Below are positions 1-7,268 of a stretch of DNA of 64,000 nt, one piece after another. Both the position numbers and the translations under genes were made by a program. Source of the stretch: Butyrivibrio sp. LB2008 (GTDB taxonomy: Bacteria > Bacillota > Clostridia > Lachnospirales > Lachnospiraceae). How positions within the stretch are numbered: position 1 is the first letter of the stretch; each line of letters begins with the position of its first letter. The notes under the pieces were generated by a model, which was given only the letters and a program-made list of their open reading frames with translations, did no database searches and was not told the origin of the DNA. The stretch covers positions 404,466 to 468,465 of the forward strand of contig NZ_KK211306.1 of assembly GCF_000621565.1 (NCBI RefSeq). Direction: 5' to 3'.

Positions 1-1034
1 ACATCCACTTTATCCCCACTTCTGCTAACCACATAGTCACTATCCATTTCGACAAGAATCTTAAACACCTGATTTACACTACCTTCTTTACCTTCTCTAC
101 TCGATACGTTGCTATCAATTTGCTTAACCACTCCGCTTATTGTTCCATATACATTCTGTGCAAGGCCATCAATCACAATCTGTACCTCATCTCCTACATG
201 TATTCTTGCCATATCTGATGTAGATACAAATGCTTCCAAAATACTGGCAGTATTTGCCGGAGTAATGCTTGCAACCGTTTGAGTAGTTTGAACCACCATT
301 CCGTCCTTATAATCTGCAAGCAGGTGAATTCTTCCTGTAGCATTCGCCTTAACAGTGTACTCGCTTTGTCCGGAGCCTATTGCAGAAATCTGTGCATCTA
401 TTGCTTCTATCTGCTGTTTTGCATCAGAGATTGTTCTCTCTGCAGAAGAAATTGCATCATAATAAATCTGAGAAATCTTGCCTTCATTCTTTTCAAGCTC
501 AGCTTCAATTTGATCTTCCGAGTAGTCATATTTATCGTAAATACTTGCATCAATCACGTTTTGCTTTAATTGTGACTTATACGATTCATATGCACTGTAA
601 AAAAGAACATCACCAGGATCACTATCGCTAAAATAATTAGTATCATCCTTTATTGATTTTACAAGCAATTGATTTTTCTCAATTTTCTCTTCGTATGATT
701 TTTTGCTAAGTTCTAACTGCTGTGCCTGAATATTATAGTCAGTACTTTTTACTTTGAATAACTCATCGCCATCCTTTACCAGCATTCCTTCCGATAAATT
801 GCAATCTGTTATTTCTCCCGTGTATGTACACATAACAAAATTGGACATTTCACTTGTTATCGTGCCTGAAGCTTGTATTACATATGTCTTTGGTGTACGA
901 ATACTCCAAATGATTGCAGCGATACAGATTATCGCAATCAAAATAATAATCATATAGCCAAAAGCAGGTGGCTCTTTATCATACAATATTCGTGAATCTC
1001 TAAATTCATCAATCGTTTTTATGTTTTTTTCCAT
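1..1034 (-). CDS. HlyD-family bacteriocin secretion accessory protein (partial, 3' end outside window)
   Basis: This frame is open from an ATG at 1034 to the window edge, giving about 344 residues of a periplasmic-adaptor-like membrane fusion protein. There is a short cytoplasmic N-terminus, one membrane segment at about residues 26-46, a beta/lipoyl-like stretch, a long coiled-coil region (about 95-200) and then the second half-lipoyl and beta-barrel part. HlyD-type accessory proteins work with C39-peptidase ABC exporters in double-glycine bacteriocin secretion, and exactly such an exporter is encoded upstream in the same operon. The start lies 13 nt after the stop of the preceding gene, so translation is probably coupled. 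The C-terminus cannot be seen. The family assignment is confident; the exact role follows from context. Confidence 0.85.
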   Translation of the reverse strand, partial: MEKNIKTIDEFRDSRILYDKEPPAFGYMIIILIAIICIAAIIWSIRTPKTYVIQASGTITSEMSNFVMCTYTGEITDCNLSEGMLVKDGDELFKVKSTDYNIQAQQLELSKKSYEEKIEKNQLLVKSIKDDTNYFSDSDPGDVLFYSAYESYKSQLKQNVIDASIYDKYDYSEDQIEAELEKNEGKISQIYYDAISSAERTISDAKQQIEAIDAQISAIGSGQSEYTVKANATGRIHLLADYKDGMVVQTTQTVASITPANTASILEAFVSTSDMARIHVGDEVQIVIDGLAQNVYGTISGVVKQIDSNVSSREGKEGSVNQVFKILVEMDSDYVVSRSGDKVD

Positions 1035-1047
1035 TTACATTAACGCC

Positions 1048-1527
1048 TTACTCTTCTGTTTTTATTGGCATAAAAATATCCGCACTGATTACTTCTTCAT
1101 CTCTATTTACAAACACAGTGTAGCTTGCACCTTCTAATTCAATTTCATTTTCAAAAGCATACACTCCGAGTTTGTCATAAGCATACTTAATCGACTTTTC
1201 TTCGCCTGTATATCTGGCAAAAAGACAATTTTTTACTCGAAGCACTGACTCCATCCTATACGGTGCCTTAACATTATTGATATAATTATCGCTTTGAAGC
1301 ATGAACTGCAAATCTACATCCGCCTCACCATTCTGCTTCATCTCGAAACTTGAATACTGAATCAATGGTCCAATCTGTTTGGCTCCGTGTGTAGAAATAA
1401 AAACATTCATCTTATTAATCTCATTATCAAACGAGCCTGTATTTATCTCTGAAAAGTCCATCTTACAAGAAAGGACATTTTGTAATTTGAGCGTTTTGTT
1501 TTCTTCAACATTTATAATATTCATCAT
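1048..1527 (-). CDS. Small soluble protein, GyrI-like/DUF5085-like fold (tentative)
   Basis: This is a 159-residue protein with no signal peptide or membrane segment. Alternating strands and phrases such as IGPLIQYSSF near residue 52 and the closing IFMPIK resemble the effector-binding GyrI-like/DUF5085 proteins sometimes found in Firmicutes bacteriocin clusters. The match is by eye and may be wrong. A GGGAGAAAA site precedes tandem ATG codons at 1527. The gene sits between the 50-residue membrane peptide and the HlyD-like gene, in the same direction, so it is part of the bacteriocin operon. An accessory or immunity-related role is possible, but nothing in the sequence proves it. Confidence 0.55.
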   Translation of the reverse strand: MMNIINVEENKTLKLQNVLSCKMDFSEINTGSFDNEINKMNVFISTHGAKQIGPLIQYSSFEMKQNGEADVDLQFMLQSDNYINNVKAPYRMESVLRVKNCLFARYTGEEKSIKYAYDKLGVYAFENEIELEGASYTVFVNRDEEVISADIFMPIKTEE

Positions 1528-1602
1528 TTTTCTCCCATTACCTATTTAATTTTTTTCACATTCCCCCTATAAACTCCTTAACACAATGAACATACTTATG
1601 AA

Positions 1603-1755
1603 TCAATTCTTTCTTTTTTTCAATACAGAATACACTAACGAAATAACTATTATACTAATTCCCCCAATATTACAAAATAATCTACTCTCCATATGATTTG
1701 CAATCAAAATTATTACTGTAAAAAACAACACAGAAATCCTATATATAAGATCCAT
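1603..1755 (-). CDS. 50-residue hydrophobic membrane peptide, candidate bacteriocin immunity protein
   Basis: This short gene starts at ATG 1755 and stops at 1603-1605, encoding 50 residues. Two hydrophobic stretches (about residues 6-20 and 29-44) are separated by a polar turn, and the tail is positively charged (KKRKN). An AAGGAG motif lies 13 nt upstream. It sits directly after the bacteriocin precursor gene and before the next operon gene. Small two-segment membrane peptides in this position are often immunity proteins against the co-encoded bacteriocin. That role is inferred from position and topology only; there is no family motif I recognise. Confidence 0.6.
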   Translation of the reverse strand: MDLIYRISVLFFTVIILIANHMESRLFCNIGGISIIVISLVYSVLKKRKN

Positions 1756-1882
1756 TTTTATATTTTTTCTCCTTATCATCTAATATTGTTCTTGACTCAT
1801 ATTTCCAATAGTTTTAAGAAGTATTACTTTTTCACAAGCTAATCTCTCAACAATAAATTGCCAAGAGATTAGCTTAGACTAA

Positions 1883-2257
1883 TTAGAATATAATTGTATT
1901 ACGACTTGCTATATTCTTCTCATCAGTACTTGAAAGACTAAATACACCTGTTGCAACTGGATTAACTAGTCCATTCAATCTTATTCTAACTCCATACCCT
2001 TCATCCTGATTACCTATTATTGTAGCAACTGCCCCAACAATTGCAGCTCCAACTCCTAAGCTTGTTAATGCCGCAACAAGACCCGCAACTGTTTGTGCTC
2101 CTGTTACCATTTTTCTCTCTTGATGCGTTAAATAAACATTATATCCCCATACATTAACATCTACACACCATCCACCATTAACATATTGTCTTTCCTCTTC
2201 ATCCATAAGAACATAGTTAAGTGGCATATTGATAGCTTTGTCTACACAACAATTCAT
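1883..2257 (-). CDS. Double-glycine-leader class II-type bacteriocin precursor
   Basis: The precursor has 124 residues. I chose the ATG at 2257 rather than the upstream in-frame start at 2290 because GAGAGGTG lies 6 nt before it. A leader of 29 residues ends in EEERQYVNGG, a typical double-glycine site for cleavage by a C39 peptidase. The mature 95-residue part begins with WCVD and contains a Gly/Ala-rich hydrophobic helix (AGLVAALTSLGVGAAIVGAV) with GxxxG spacing, common in pore-forming bacteriocins. The matching exporter/peptidase is encoded immediately upstream. The mature part is longer than most class II bacteriocins and does not match one I can name. Confidence 0.8.
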   Translation of the reverse strand: MNCCVDKAINMPLNYVLMDEEERQYVNGGWCVDVNVWGYNVYLTHQERKMVTGAQTVAGLVAALTSLGVGAAIVGAVATIIGNQDEGYGVRIRLNGLVNPVATGVFSLSSTDEKNIASRNTIIF

Positions 2258-2405
2258 TTTTTTCACCTCTCTTTTTTTATTTTGGTTCATTCATTCGCGA
2301 CTGAATTCACCTAATATATCAGAACATGCATACGGCATAACTTAGGCCTATTTGCTCCACTGTGAAGATAACACCGAATGTATGTCGATACCCAACATAA
2401 AAAAA

Positions 2406-4637
2406 TCATGTGTATACAAGTTCATCAACTCTTTCCTCTATCTCATACTCATACCTTTCTCTTTTTTCATTTTTATCATTTATGACAAAGTTACCCTGTT
2501 GCATCTCCCAAAGTTCCCAGTATCTGCCTTTAAGCTTTAGAAGTTCTTCATGATTTCCCTGCTCAATTATCTGTCCCTTATCCAAAACAATTATCTTATC
2601 GCAATTCTTCACGGTAGCCAGTCTATGCGCAATGATAAGCATCGTCTTCTTCTTGAACTTGTTATAGATCATGTCAAAAATAATGTTTTCCGTAGCAAAA
2701 TCCAAATTACTTGTAGACTCATCCATAATATAAAACTTATTATCTTTAAGGAACGCTCTTGCTAATGCAATTCTTTGTTTTTCACCTCCGCTAAGTCCGT
2801 TTCCAGCCTCCTCAAGATATGTATGATATTGCATTGGAAGTTTTTTTATAAATTCATGAGCATCCGCCTTTTTAGCAGCTTCTTTTACCTCTTCAAGAGT
2901 TGCGTTCATTCTGCTGACACGTATATTGTCATATATGCTTTTTGAGAACAACTCTATATTCTGCGGAACATAAGAAATAGCCTTCCTAAGTGATGAATTT
3001 GAATATTCGCTTATATCGGCACCATCTATTGTGATTTCACCGTTCTCAGGTTCATAATAGCGCAGTAACAACTTAGCTATAGTCGACTTCCCGCTACCGC
3101 TTGCCCCAACCAATGCAACCTTCTGTCCTTTCGGAATCGTAAAGCTGATATTGTCCAAAGCCGGTTTTCTATTACCATATCTGAATGTAAGATTCTTTAT
3201 TTCAATATCTCCGTCTACACTTGTTATTTCTTGCTGTTCATCTTCTTTTTCTTCCCTCTCATAATCCAGAATTTCCGACAATCTCTTCATGGAAATATTC
3301 GCTTCTTGAATCTGTAACTGGAGCCCCACAAGATTGCTTATCGGATTCATAAAATACCCTGAGAGCGTCATAAATGCCATATAGCTTCCAAGTGTAAGTT
3401 CGTTATTAATTACCGAGCTGATTCCAACATACAATAAAACAATATTTCCCATTCCCGATATGATACTCGAAATAGTTCCCTGTACATTTGAAAGCATGGA
3501 TTCTTTGTAGCCAATTCTAAGAGATTTTATATACTCTTTTTCTATGCTCTCAAGCTCGGTATCCTCATTTGCATTTCCCTTTATTGTTTCTACAGCACGA
3601 AGCCCCTCAATAATCTCTGAATTGAGAACCGATGCCTGCTGCATTTGCTCTTCATTAATCTTCTTGTACGGTTGCTTAAAAATAAAAACCAATATAATAC
3701 TGACAACTGTCATAAATAAAATGATGGAAAAAAGCTGTGAATTCATCCGGAACAGGATGACACCGGACATAAGTGCCATTGATATATCCATAATCAGCGA
3801 TAATGCTATTCCGGTAAAAATATTTTTTATAGTAAACGCATCAGAAAATCGCGTCGTTATATCTCCCGTTTTTCTTGTAGAAAAGAATTTCATCGGAAGC
3901 TTATATATATGTTCGAAATATCCCAGCATAAGAGGGATATCTATCTTAATTGATAGATGTAGCAAGATCCACTGTCTGATAAATCCAAGCACTGTCGAAG
4001 TAAACGATATCCCAAGAAAGACTACAAGCATAATCTTTAATGCATCCTTCTGCTGGTACGTCAGGATTTCGTCATAGATAACATTATTAAACAAAGATGA
4101 TACTATTCCTAAGAGTGTCACAAGCGCCGATGCCAAAAAAGCATATATAAACAGCTTCTTTTGTGGAAGCATAAGCTTAATATAGCGATCAAATATATTG
4201 ACGCCTTTTACCTTTCCGGACTCAAATTCACTGTTAGGTTTTAGCAGAAGTAACGCTCCTGTAAATTTCTCATAGAAGGTATCAATTTCAACACGTTCTA
4301 AATCCTTTGCCGGATCACCAATCACTATATGTTTATTATCTTTTTTAAAGATAACCACAAAATGTGACAAACCTTCTTTTGTGATAATATTTGCAATACA
4401 CGGCAAAGAAAATTCACTTAAAAATCCTTCTTTGTCGACTTTTACTGCCTGTGTCATGAATCCAAGTTTTTCCGCGCATTTTGATAGTCCGATAAGATTT
4501 GTTCCTTTGAGATCAGTGCCCATCATATCACGAAGTCGCGTAATGGTTGTTTCTTTCTTGTAATGTAAGCAAACCATTGCCATGCAAGCCGCAGCACAGT
4601 CCGTATAATCATGCTGTTTAACAAATGTGTATCTCAT
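2406..4637 (-). CDS. Bacteriocin-processing C39-peptidase ABC exporter
   Basis: This 743-residue protein has the full architecture of a peptidase-containing ABC transporter. The N-terminal C39 cysteine peptidase (about 1-135) has the QHDYTDCAAAC motif with catalytic Cys14 and a later GLSHFVVIF histidine and GDP aspartate. A six-helix transmembrane domain (about 155-440) follows, then an ATPase domain with Walker A GASGSGKST, signature LSGGEKQR and Walker B YIMDES. It should cut the double-glycine leader of the adjacent precursor and export the mature peptide. It is the first gene of the leftward operon and lies behind the direct-repeat promoter at 4720-4780. The last 25 residues after the ATPase core are charged and unusual. 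Confidence 0.95.
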   Translation of the reverse strand: MRYTFVKQHDYTDCAAACMAMVCLHYKKETTITRLRDMMGTDLKGTNLIGLSKCAEKLGFMTQAVKVDKEGFLSEFSLPCIANIITKEGLSHFVVIFKKDNKHIVIGDPAKDLERVEIDTFYEKFTGALLLLKPNSEFESGKVKGVNIFDRYIKLMLPQKKLFIYAFLASALVTLLGIVSSLFNNVIYDEILTYQQKDALKIMLVVFLGISFTSTVLGFIRQWILLHLSIKIDIPLMLGYFEHIYKLPMKFFSTRKTGDITTRFSDAFTIKNIFTGIALSLIMDISMALMSGVILFRMNSQLFSIILFMTVVSIILVFIFKQPYKKINEEQMQQASVLNSEIIEGLRAVETIKGNANEDTELESIEKEYIKSLRIGYKESMLSNVQGTISSIISGMGNIVLLYVGISSVINNELTLGSYMAFMTLSGYFMNPISNLVGLQLQIQEANISMKRLSEILDYEREEKEDEQQEITSVDGDIEIKNLTFRYGNRKPALDNISFTIPKGQKVALVGASGSGKSTIAKLLLRYYEPENGEITIDGADISEYSNSSLRKAISYVPQNIELFSKSIYDNIRVSRMNATLEEVKEAAKKADAHEFIKKLPMQYHTYLEEAGNGLSGGEKQRIALARAFLKDNKFYIMDESTSNLDFATENIIFDMIYNKFKKKTMLIIAHRLATVKNCDKIIVLDKGQIIEQGNHEELLKLKGRYWELWEMQQGNFVINDKNEKRERYEYEIEERVDELVYT

Positions 4638-4719
4638 GCCACAATTCTATCCTTCGATTATTTTATTTAATCCCGGTACGTTTTATATTTCCTTTTCATT
4701 TGAACCTTAACAATAATTA

Positions 4720-4780
4720 ATGATAATCGTTCATTTCCTCACTCACAATGTATCTTGAGTGAACACGCGGTATCTTGAGT
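4720..4780 (-). promoter_or_regulatory. Direct-repeat (LytTR-type) promoter of the bacteriocin operon
   Basis: Reading leftward, two perfect copies of ACTCAAGATA occupy 4780-4771 and 4760-4751, a 20-bp period or two helical turns. A -10 box TATCAT lies at 4725-4720, exactly 25 nt after the second copy. The arrangement matches promoters activated by LytTR regulators (AgrA, PlnC, ComE types), which bind tandem repeats. The identical geometry occurs at 6975-7035. Binding by the adjacent regulator is inferred. Confidence 0.75.
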
Positions 4781-4785
4781 AAACG

Positions 4786-4816
4786 AAAAAACTCCGGCTT
4801 TTCACCACCGAAGTTT
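4786..4816 (-). terminator. Rho-independent terminator of the two-component operon
   Basis: Leftward it reads as stem AAACTTCGG, loop, CCGGAGTTTTTT with one mismatched pair and a T-run. It lies just after the kinase stop codon at 4828 and just before the repeats of the exporter promoter, so it insulates the two transcripts. Confidence 0.75.
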
Positions 4817-4827
4817 CAAAAAATCAA

Positions 4828-6129
4828 TCATAGCGCTATAAAGGCTACGAATTTACCATCTTCAATTTTATTACTATAAAATCCATTGTATTTATTTACT
4901 ACAGCTCTTACACTCTTCATACCAAAGCCATGATTCTTAATATCTTTTTTTGTAGTAAACATATCTCCATCAATGATTTTATCTTTCATTATCGTATCAT
5001 TTTCCACCCTAATCAAAAGCTGCTCTCCGCTATTTGAAACCTTAACATCTATGCCTTTTTCATCAGCTTCTACTTTTTCACACCCTTCTACAGCATTTTT
5101 TAAAAGATTGTAAAAAATCGTGCAGAGATCATAATCGCTTATGTCCTCTCTGATTTTGGGACATCCCTCATATTGAAACTTTATGTTTTTGTCTTTCATC
5201 ACATTTGCCTGATCGTTAATCACTGCATCAGTAGCCATGTTGCAGGTATATTTCTTAGCTTTGTCTATTTCAACCTGTTTTTTCATGCTAGCCAGATACT
5301 CCTGCATTTTTTCAATATTGCCTTCATCAAGGTATTTTTGTAAAGCTGTAATATGCGCACGGGCATCATGCCTAAATTTTCGCACTTTTTCCTGATCTTT
5401 CTTTAGTCCGTCAAAATAATCTGATTGAGCTTTTAACATATACTGATACTTAATCTCGTCTTGCTTCATCTTGTTATTTTTCTTTACAACAAAACTTTGC
5501 CATACCATTACTATAATAAAAAGAAACAATAATCCCAGCATTGCAAAAGATATATTAATGTAAGCCTTTTGATCATACTCATTTCTTCTCACCATTTCCC
5601 ATAGTGCAGGAATTATAAAAAGTCCTCCAATAAAGCTTGAAAAAATCACTCCTAATTGTGAAGTAGAAAGGTAATAATTTACCTTCTTTTTTATAATAAT
5701 ATTCATAAAAAAAAGATAAATCATAGGAGCAATTAAAACCAATACCTTATCCCAAAGAGGTCTTCCTACAAGTGCCCCGCATAAATAACATTTATCTTCA
5801 AACATGGCATAAAAAAACATTTTAGCCAATGTTGATAGTAAATCCATAACCACCCAAGACACTGCCATATATATAAGGCCCTTACCCCTTTTGCCTTTCT
5901 TTATTAACACCACAAAAAAAATGGAGCAAAGATTAGGAATTCCACTAAGCCATCTATCCCCTCCACTGATTTCAAAATATAAAAGGCAACATAACAACGA
6001 GAATGTAAAATAAATCGGAACAGATATTTTCTTCTTGTATATTGGAAAGTTAAATGCAATAAGAAAAAAGGAAAAGTATTTCAATAAATCTAAAAAACTA
6101 TATGCTGCAGCCCATAAAAAATCCTTCAT
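4828..6129 (-). CDS. AgrC-like GHKL sensor histidine kinase
   Basis: This is a 433-residue membrane kinase. The N-terminal half (about 1-215) contains six or seven hydrophobic segments and should form a peptide-sensing domain like AgrC, ComD and BlpH. A linker helix leads to the phosphoacceptor motif KFRHDARAHI with His254. A GHKL ATPase domain follows, with NLLKNAVEGC as N-box and GFGMKSV near the end. Its start overlaps the regulator stop by 4 nt (ATGA), so the two are translationally coupled. It probably senses a secreted peptide; the 16-residue product encoded at 7075 and the bacteriocin itself are the visible candidates. Confidence 0.9.
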   Translation of the reverse strand: MKDFLWAAAYSFLDLLKYFSFFLIAFNFPIYKKKISVPIYFTFSLLCCLLYFEISGGDRWLSGIPNLCSIFFVVLIKKGKRGKGLIYMAVSWVVMDLLSTLAKMFFYAMFEDKCYLCGALVGRPLWDKVLVLIAPMIYLFFMNIIIKKKVNYYLSTSQLGVIFSSFIGGLFIIPALWEMVRRNEYDQKAYINISFAMLGLLFLFIIVMVWQSFVVKKNNKMKQDEIKYQYMLKAQSDYFDGLKKDQEKVRKFRHDARAHITALQKYLDEGNIEKMQEYLASMKKQVEIDKAKKYTCNMATDAVINDQANVMKDKNIKFQYEGCPKIREDISDYDLCTIFYNLLKNAVEGCEKVEADEKGIDVKVSNSGEQLLIRVENDTIMKDKIIDGDMFTTKKDIKNHGFGMKSVRAVVNKYNGFYSNKIEDGKFVAFIAL

Positions 6130-6848
6130 ATACGCATCCCCTCATACAAATATTGTCTATAACTTCTTAGAGCAGTATCTTTATAACTTTTTCCAATCGG
6201 TATGCTTTCTTTTGTTATCAAGTTAATATAAGCACCGGATAAATTTGATATCTTATTTACATTAATAAGATATGATCTATGCACGCGAAGAAATGGCATA
6301 CCTCCGAGGATGTTTTCACACTTTTTCAATGTATAAGAAGTAACAATTTTCTTTTGTATAGTGTATATATCACAATAATTTGAATCCGCTTTAAGATATA
6401 TAATATCCGACTTGCGAAGATGATAGTCGCCACAATTATCCGAAAAAACCACCAATGAATCAGATATCACCCTCTTATAAACCTTTTGAAGCCTTGCATT
6501 AAAATCAATCTCCTTTATCGGCTTTTGAATGAACCCTAATGTCTTATATCCATATGCATCTCCGGCAAATTCATGATGACTTGATACAAATACTATATTT
6601 AAAACATTGGGCATCTTTTCTATTTCTTCCATCACAGACAATCCGTCGATTTCACCCATCTCAATATCCAGAAACACAAGATCTATATGCCTGTCAGTTT
6701 CCTTTAAAATTTCTTCTCCCGAATAATATGAGTAGACCTTATAACTTACATTTTTATCAATAAAAAATGAGTTGCATAACCCGATTATTTCGTTGTGCAA
6801 CTCTCTATCATCATCACATATTGCAATATTGAATGTACCTATATCCAT
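6126..6848 (-). CDS. LytTR-family response regulator
   Basis: This 240-residue protein has an N-terminal receiver domain (acidic triad at Asp12-Asp14, phosphoacceptor Asp61 in VFLDIEM, QKPI lysine near 108). A C-terminal LytTR DNA-binding domain (about 135-235) contains the family phrase FLRVHRSYLINVNKI. Regulators of this type bind paired direct repeats upstream of quorum-sensing promoters. Two matching promoters lie on either side of this gene. A GGGGGA site precedes the ATG. It forms a two-gene operon with the kinase. Confidence 0.93.
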   Translation of the reverse strand: MDIGTFNIAICDDDRELHNEIIGLCNSFFIDKNVSYKVYSYYSGEEILKETDRHIDLVFLDIEMGEIDGLSVMEEIEKMPNVLNIVFVSSHHEFAGDAYGYKTLGFIQKPIKEIDFNARLQKVYKRVISDSLVVFSDNCGDYHLRKSDIIYLKADSNYCDIYTIQKKIVTSYTLKKCENILGGMPFLRVHRSYLINVNKISNLSGAYINLITKESIPIGKSYKDTALRSYRQYLYEGMRI

Positions 6849-6893
6849 CGTGTAATCCCCCTATATTCAAGTAAATAGCTACATTTTTTAAAG

Positions 6894-6902
6894 ATTATAT
6901 CA
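6894..6902 (-). promoter_or_regulatory. Candidate promoter of the regulator-kinase operon
   Basis: Leftward the sequence reads TGATATAAT, an extended -10 element, about 45 nt before the regulator start codon. No clear -35 box is visible. It faces away from the peptide promoter at 6975-7035. Confidence 0.45.
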
Positions 6903-6974
6903 TAAATATTCCTATATAACACTTCTGTCTTATCATGGTTTTAAAATCAATTATCTATAATCACATTTCCATAC

Positions 6975-7035
6975 ACTCAAGATAACCGTAGTTTACTCAA
7001 TGATATAATCGTAGCTAATCGAATTGTAATATAAT
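6975..7035 (+). promoter_or_regulatory. Direct-repeat (LytTR-type) promoter of the 16-codon peptide gene
   Basis: ACTCAAGATA at 6975-6984 and the near-copy ACTCAATGAT at 6995-7004 are 20 bp apart. A consensus -10 TATAAT lies at 7030-7035, exactly 25 nt after the second copy. This is the same geometry as the exporter-operon promoter. Transcription would start near 7042, leaving a short leader before the ribosome binding site at 7056-7065. Confidence 0.75.
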
Positions 7036-7074
7036 GCAATCTGTCATCGCAAAACAAAAAGGAGGTATTCATTC

Positions 7075-7125
7075 ATGTATCAATATGATATTCTTGAACT
7101 TATTTTTGGAAATAGCAATCCTTAA
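7075..7125 (+). CDS. 16-residue peptide, candidate quorum-sensing pheromone
   Basis: The gene encodes MYQYDILELIFGNSNP. It is supported by an excellent ribosome binding site (AAAAAGGAGGT, 9 nt before the ATG), by the repeat-type promoter just upstream and by a strong terminator just downstream (7175-7225). Together these define a dedicated transcript of about 180 nt. It carries no double-glycine leader, no signal peptide and no AgrD-like cysteine, so if exported it would act leaderless or through an unknown route. Its position next to an AgrC-like kinase and LytTR regulator suggests it is the inducing signal. Alternatives are a leaderless toxin or a regulatory leader peptide. No known family is recognised. 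Confidence 0.65.
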   Translation: MYQYDILELIFGNSNP

Positions 7126-7140
7126 TAGGCATTTTCCATC

Positions 7141-7225
7141 TATAAATCGCCAAACTCGGTCAAAAAAATATAACTTTGGCGATTTATACGCTAAAAAATG
7201 CTTATAAATCGCCAAAGTTTATTTT
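7141..7225. terminator. Three-arm bidirectional terminator
   Basis: The 14-base arm TATAAATCGCCAAA occurs at 7141-7154, its exact complement at 7175-7188 and the arm again at 7203-7216. Arms two and three form a perfect 14-bp hairpin followed by GTTTATTTTT rightward and by GTTATATTTTTTT leftward. It can therefore end both the peptide transcript and the convergent ABC/MATE transcript. Arm one can compete for the middle arm. Confidence 0.8.
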
Positions 7226-7268
7226 TCAAGTAACCTTAACCTCTATTCAATTCGACCTTCAATTCCCT

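Noticed and set aside
4828..7125. Classical agrBD system
   Set aside because: Kinase and regulator are Agr-like, but no AgrB protease or AgrD with a cysteine/serine ring motif is encoded nearby.
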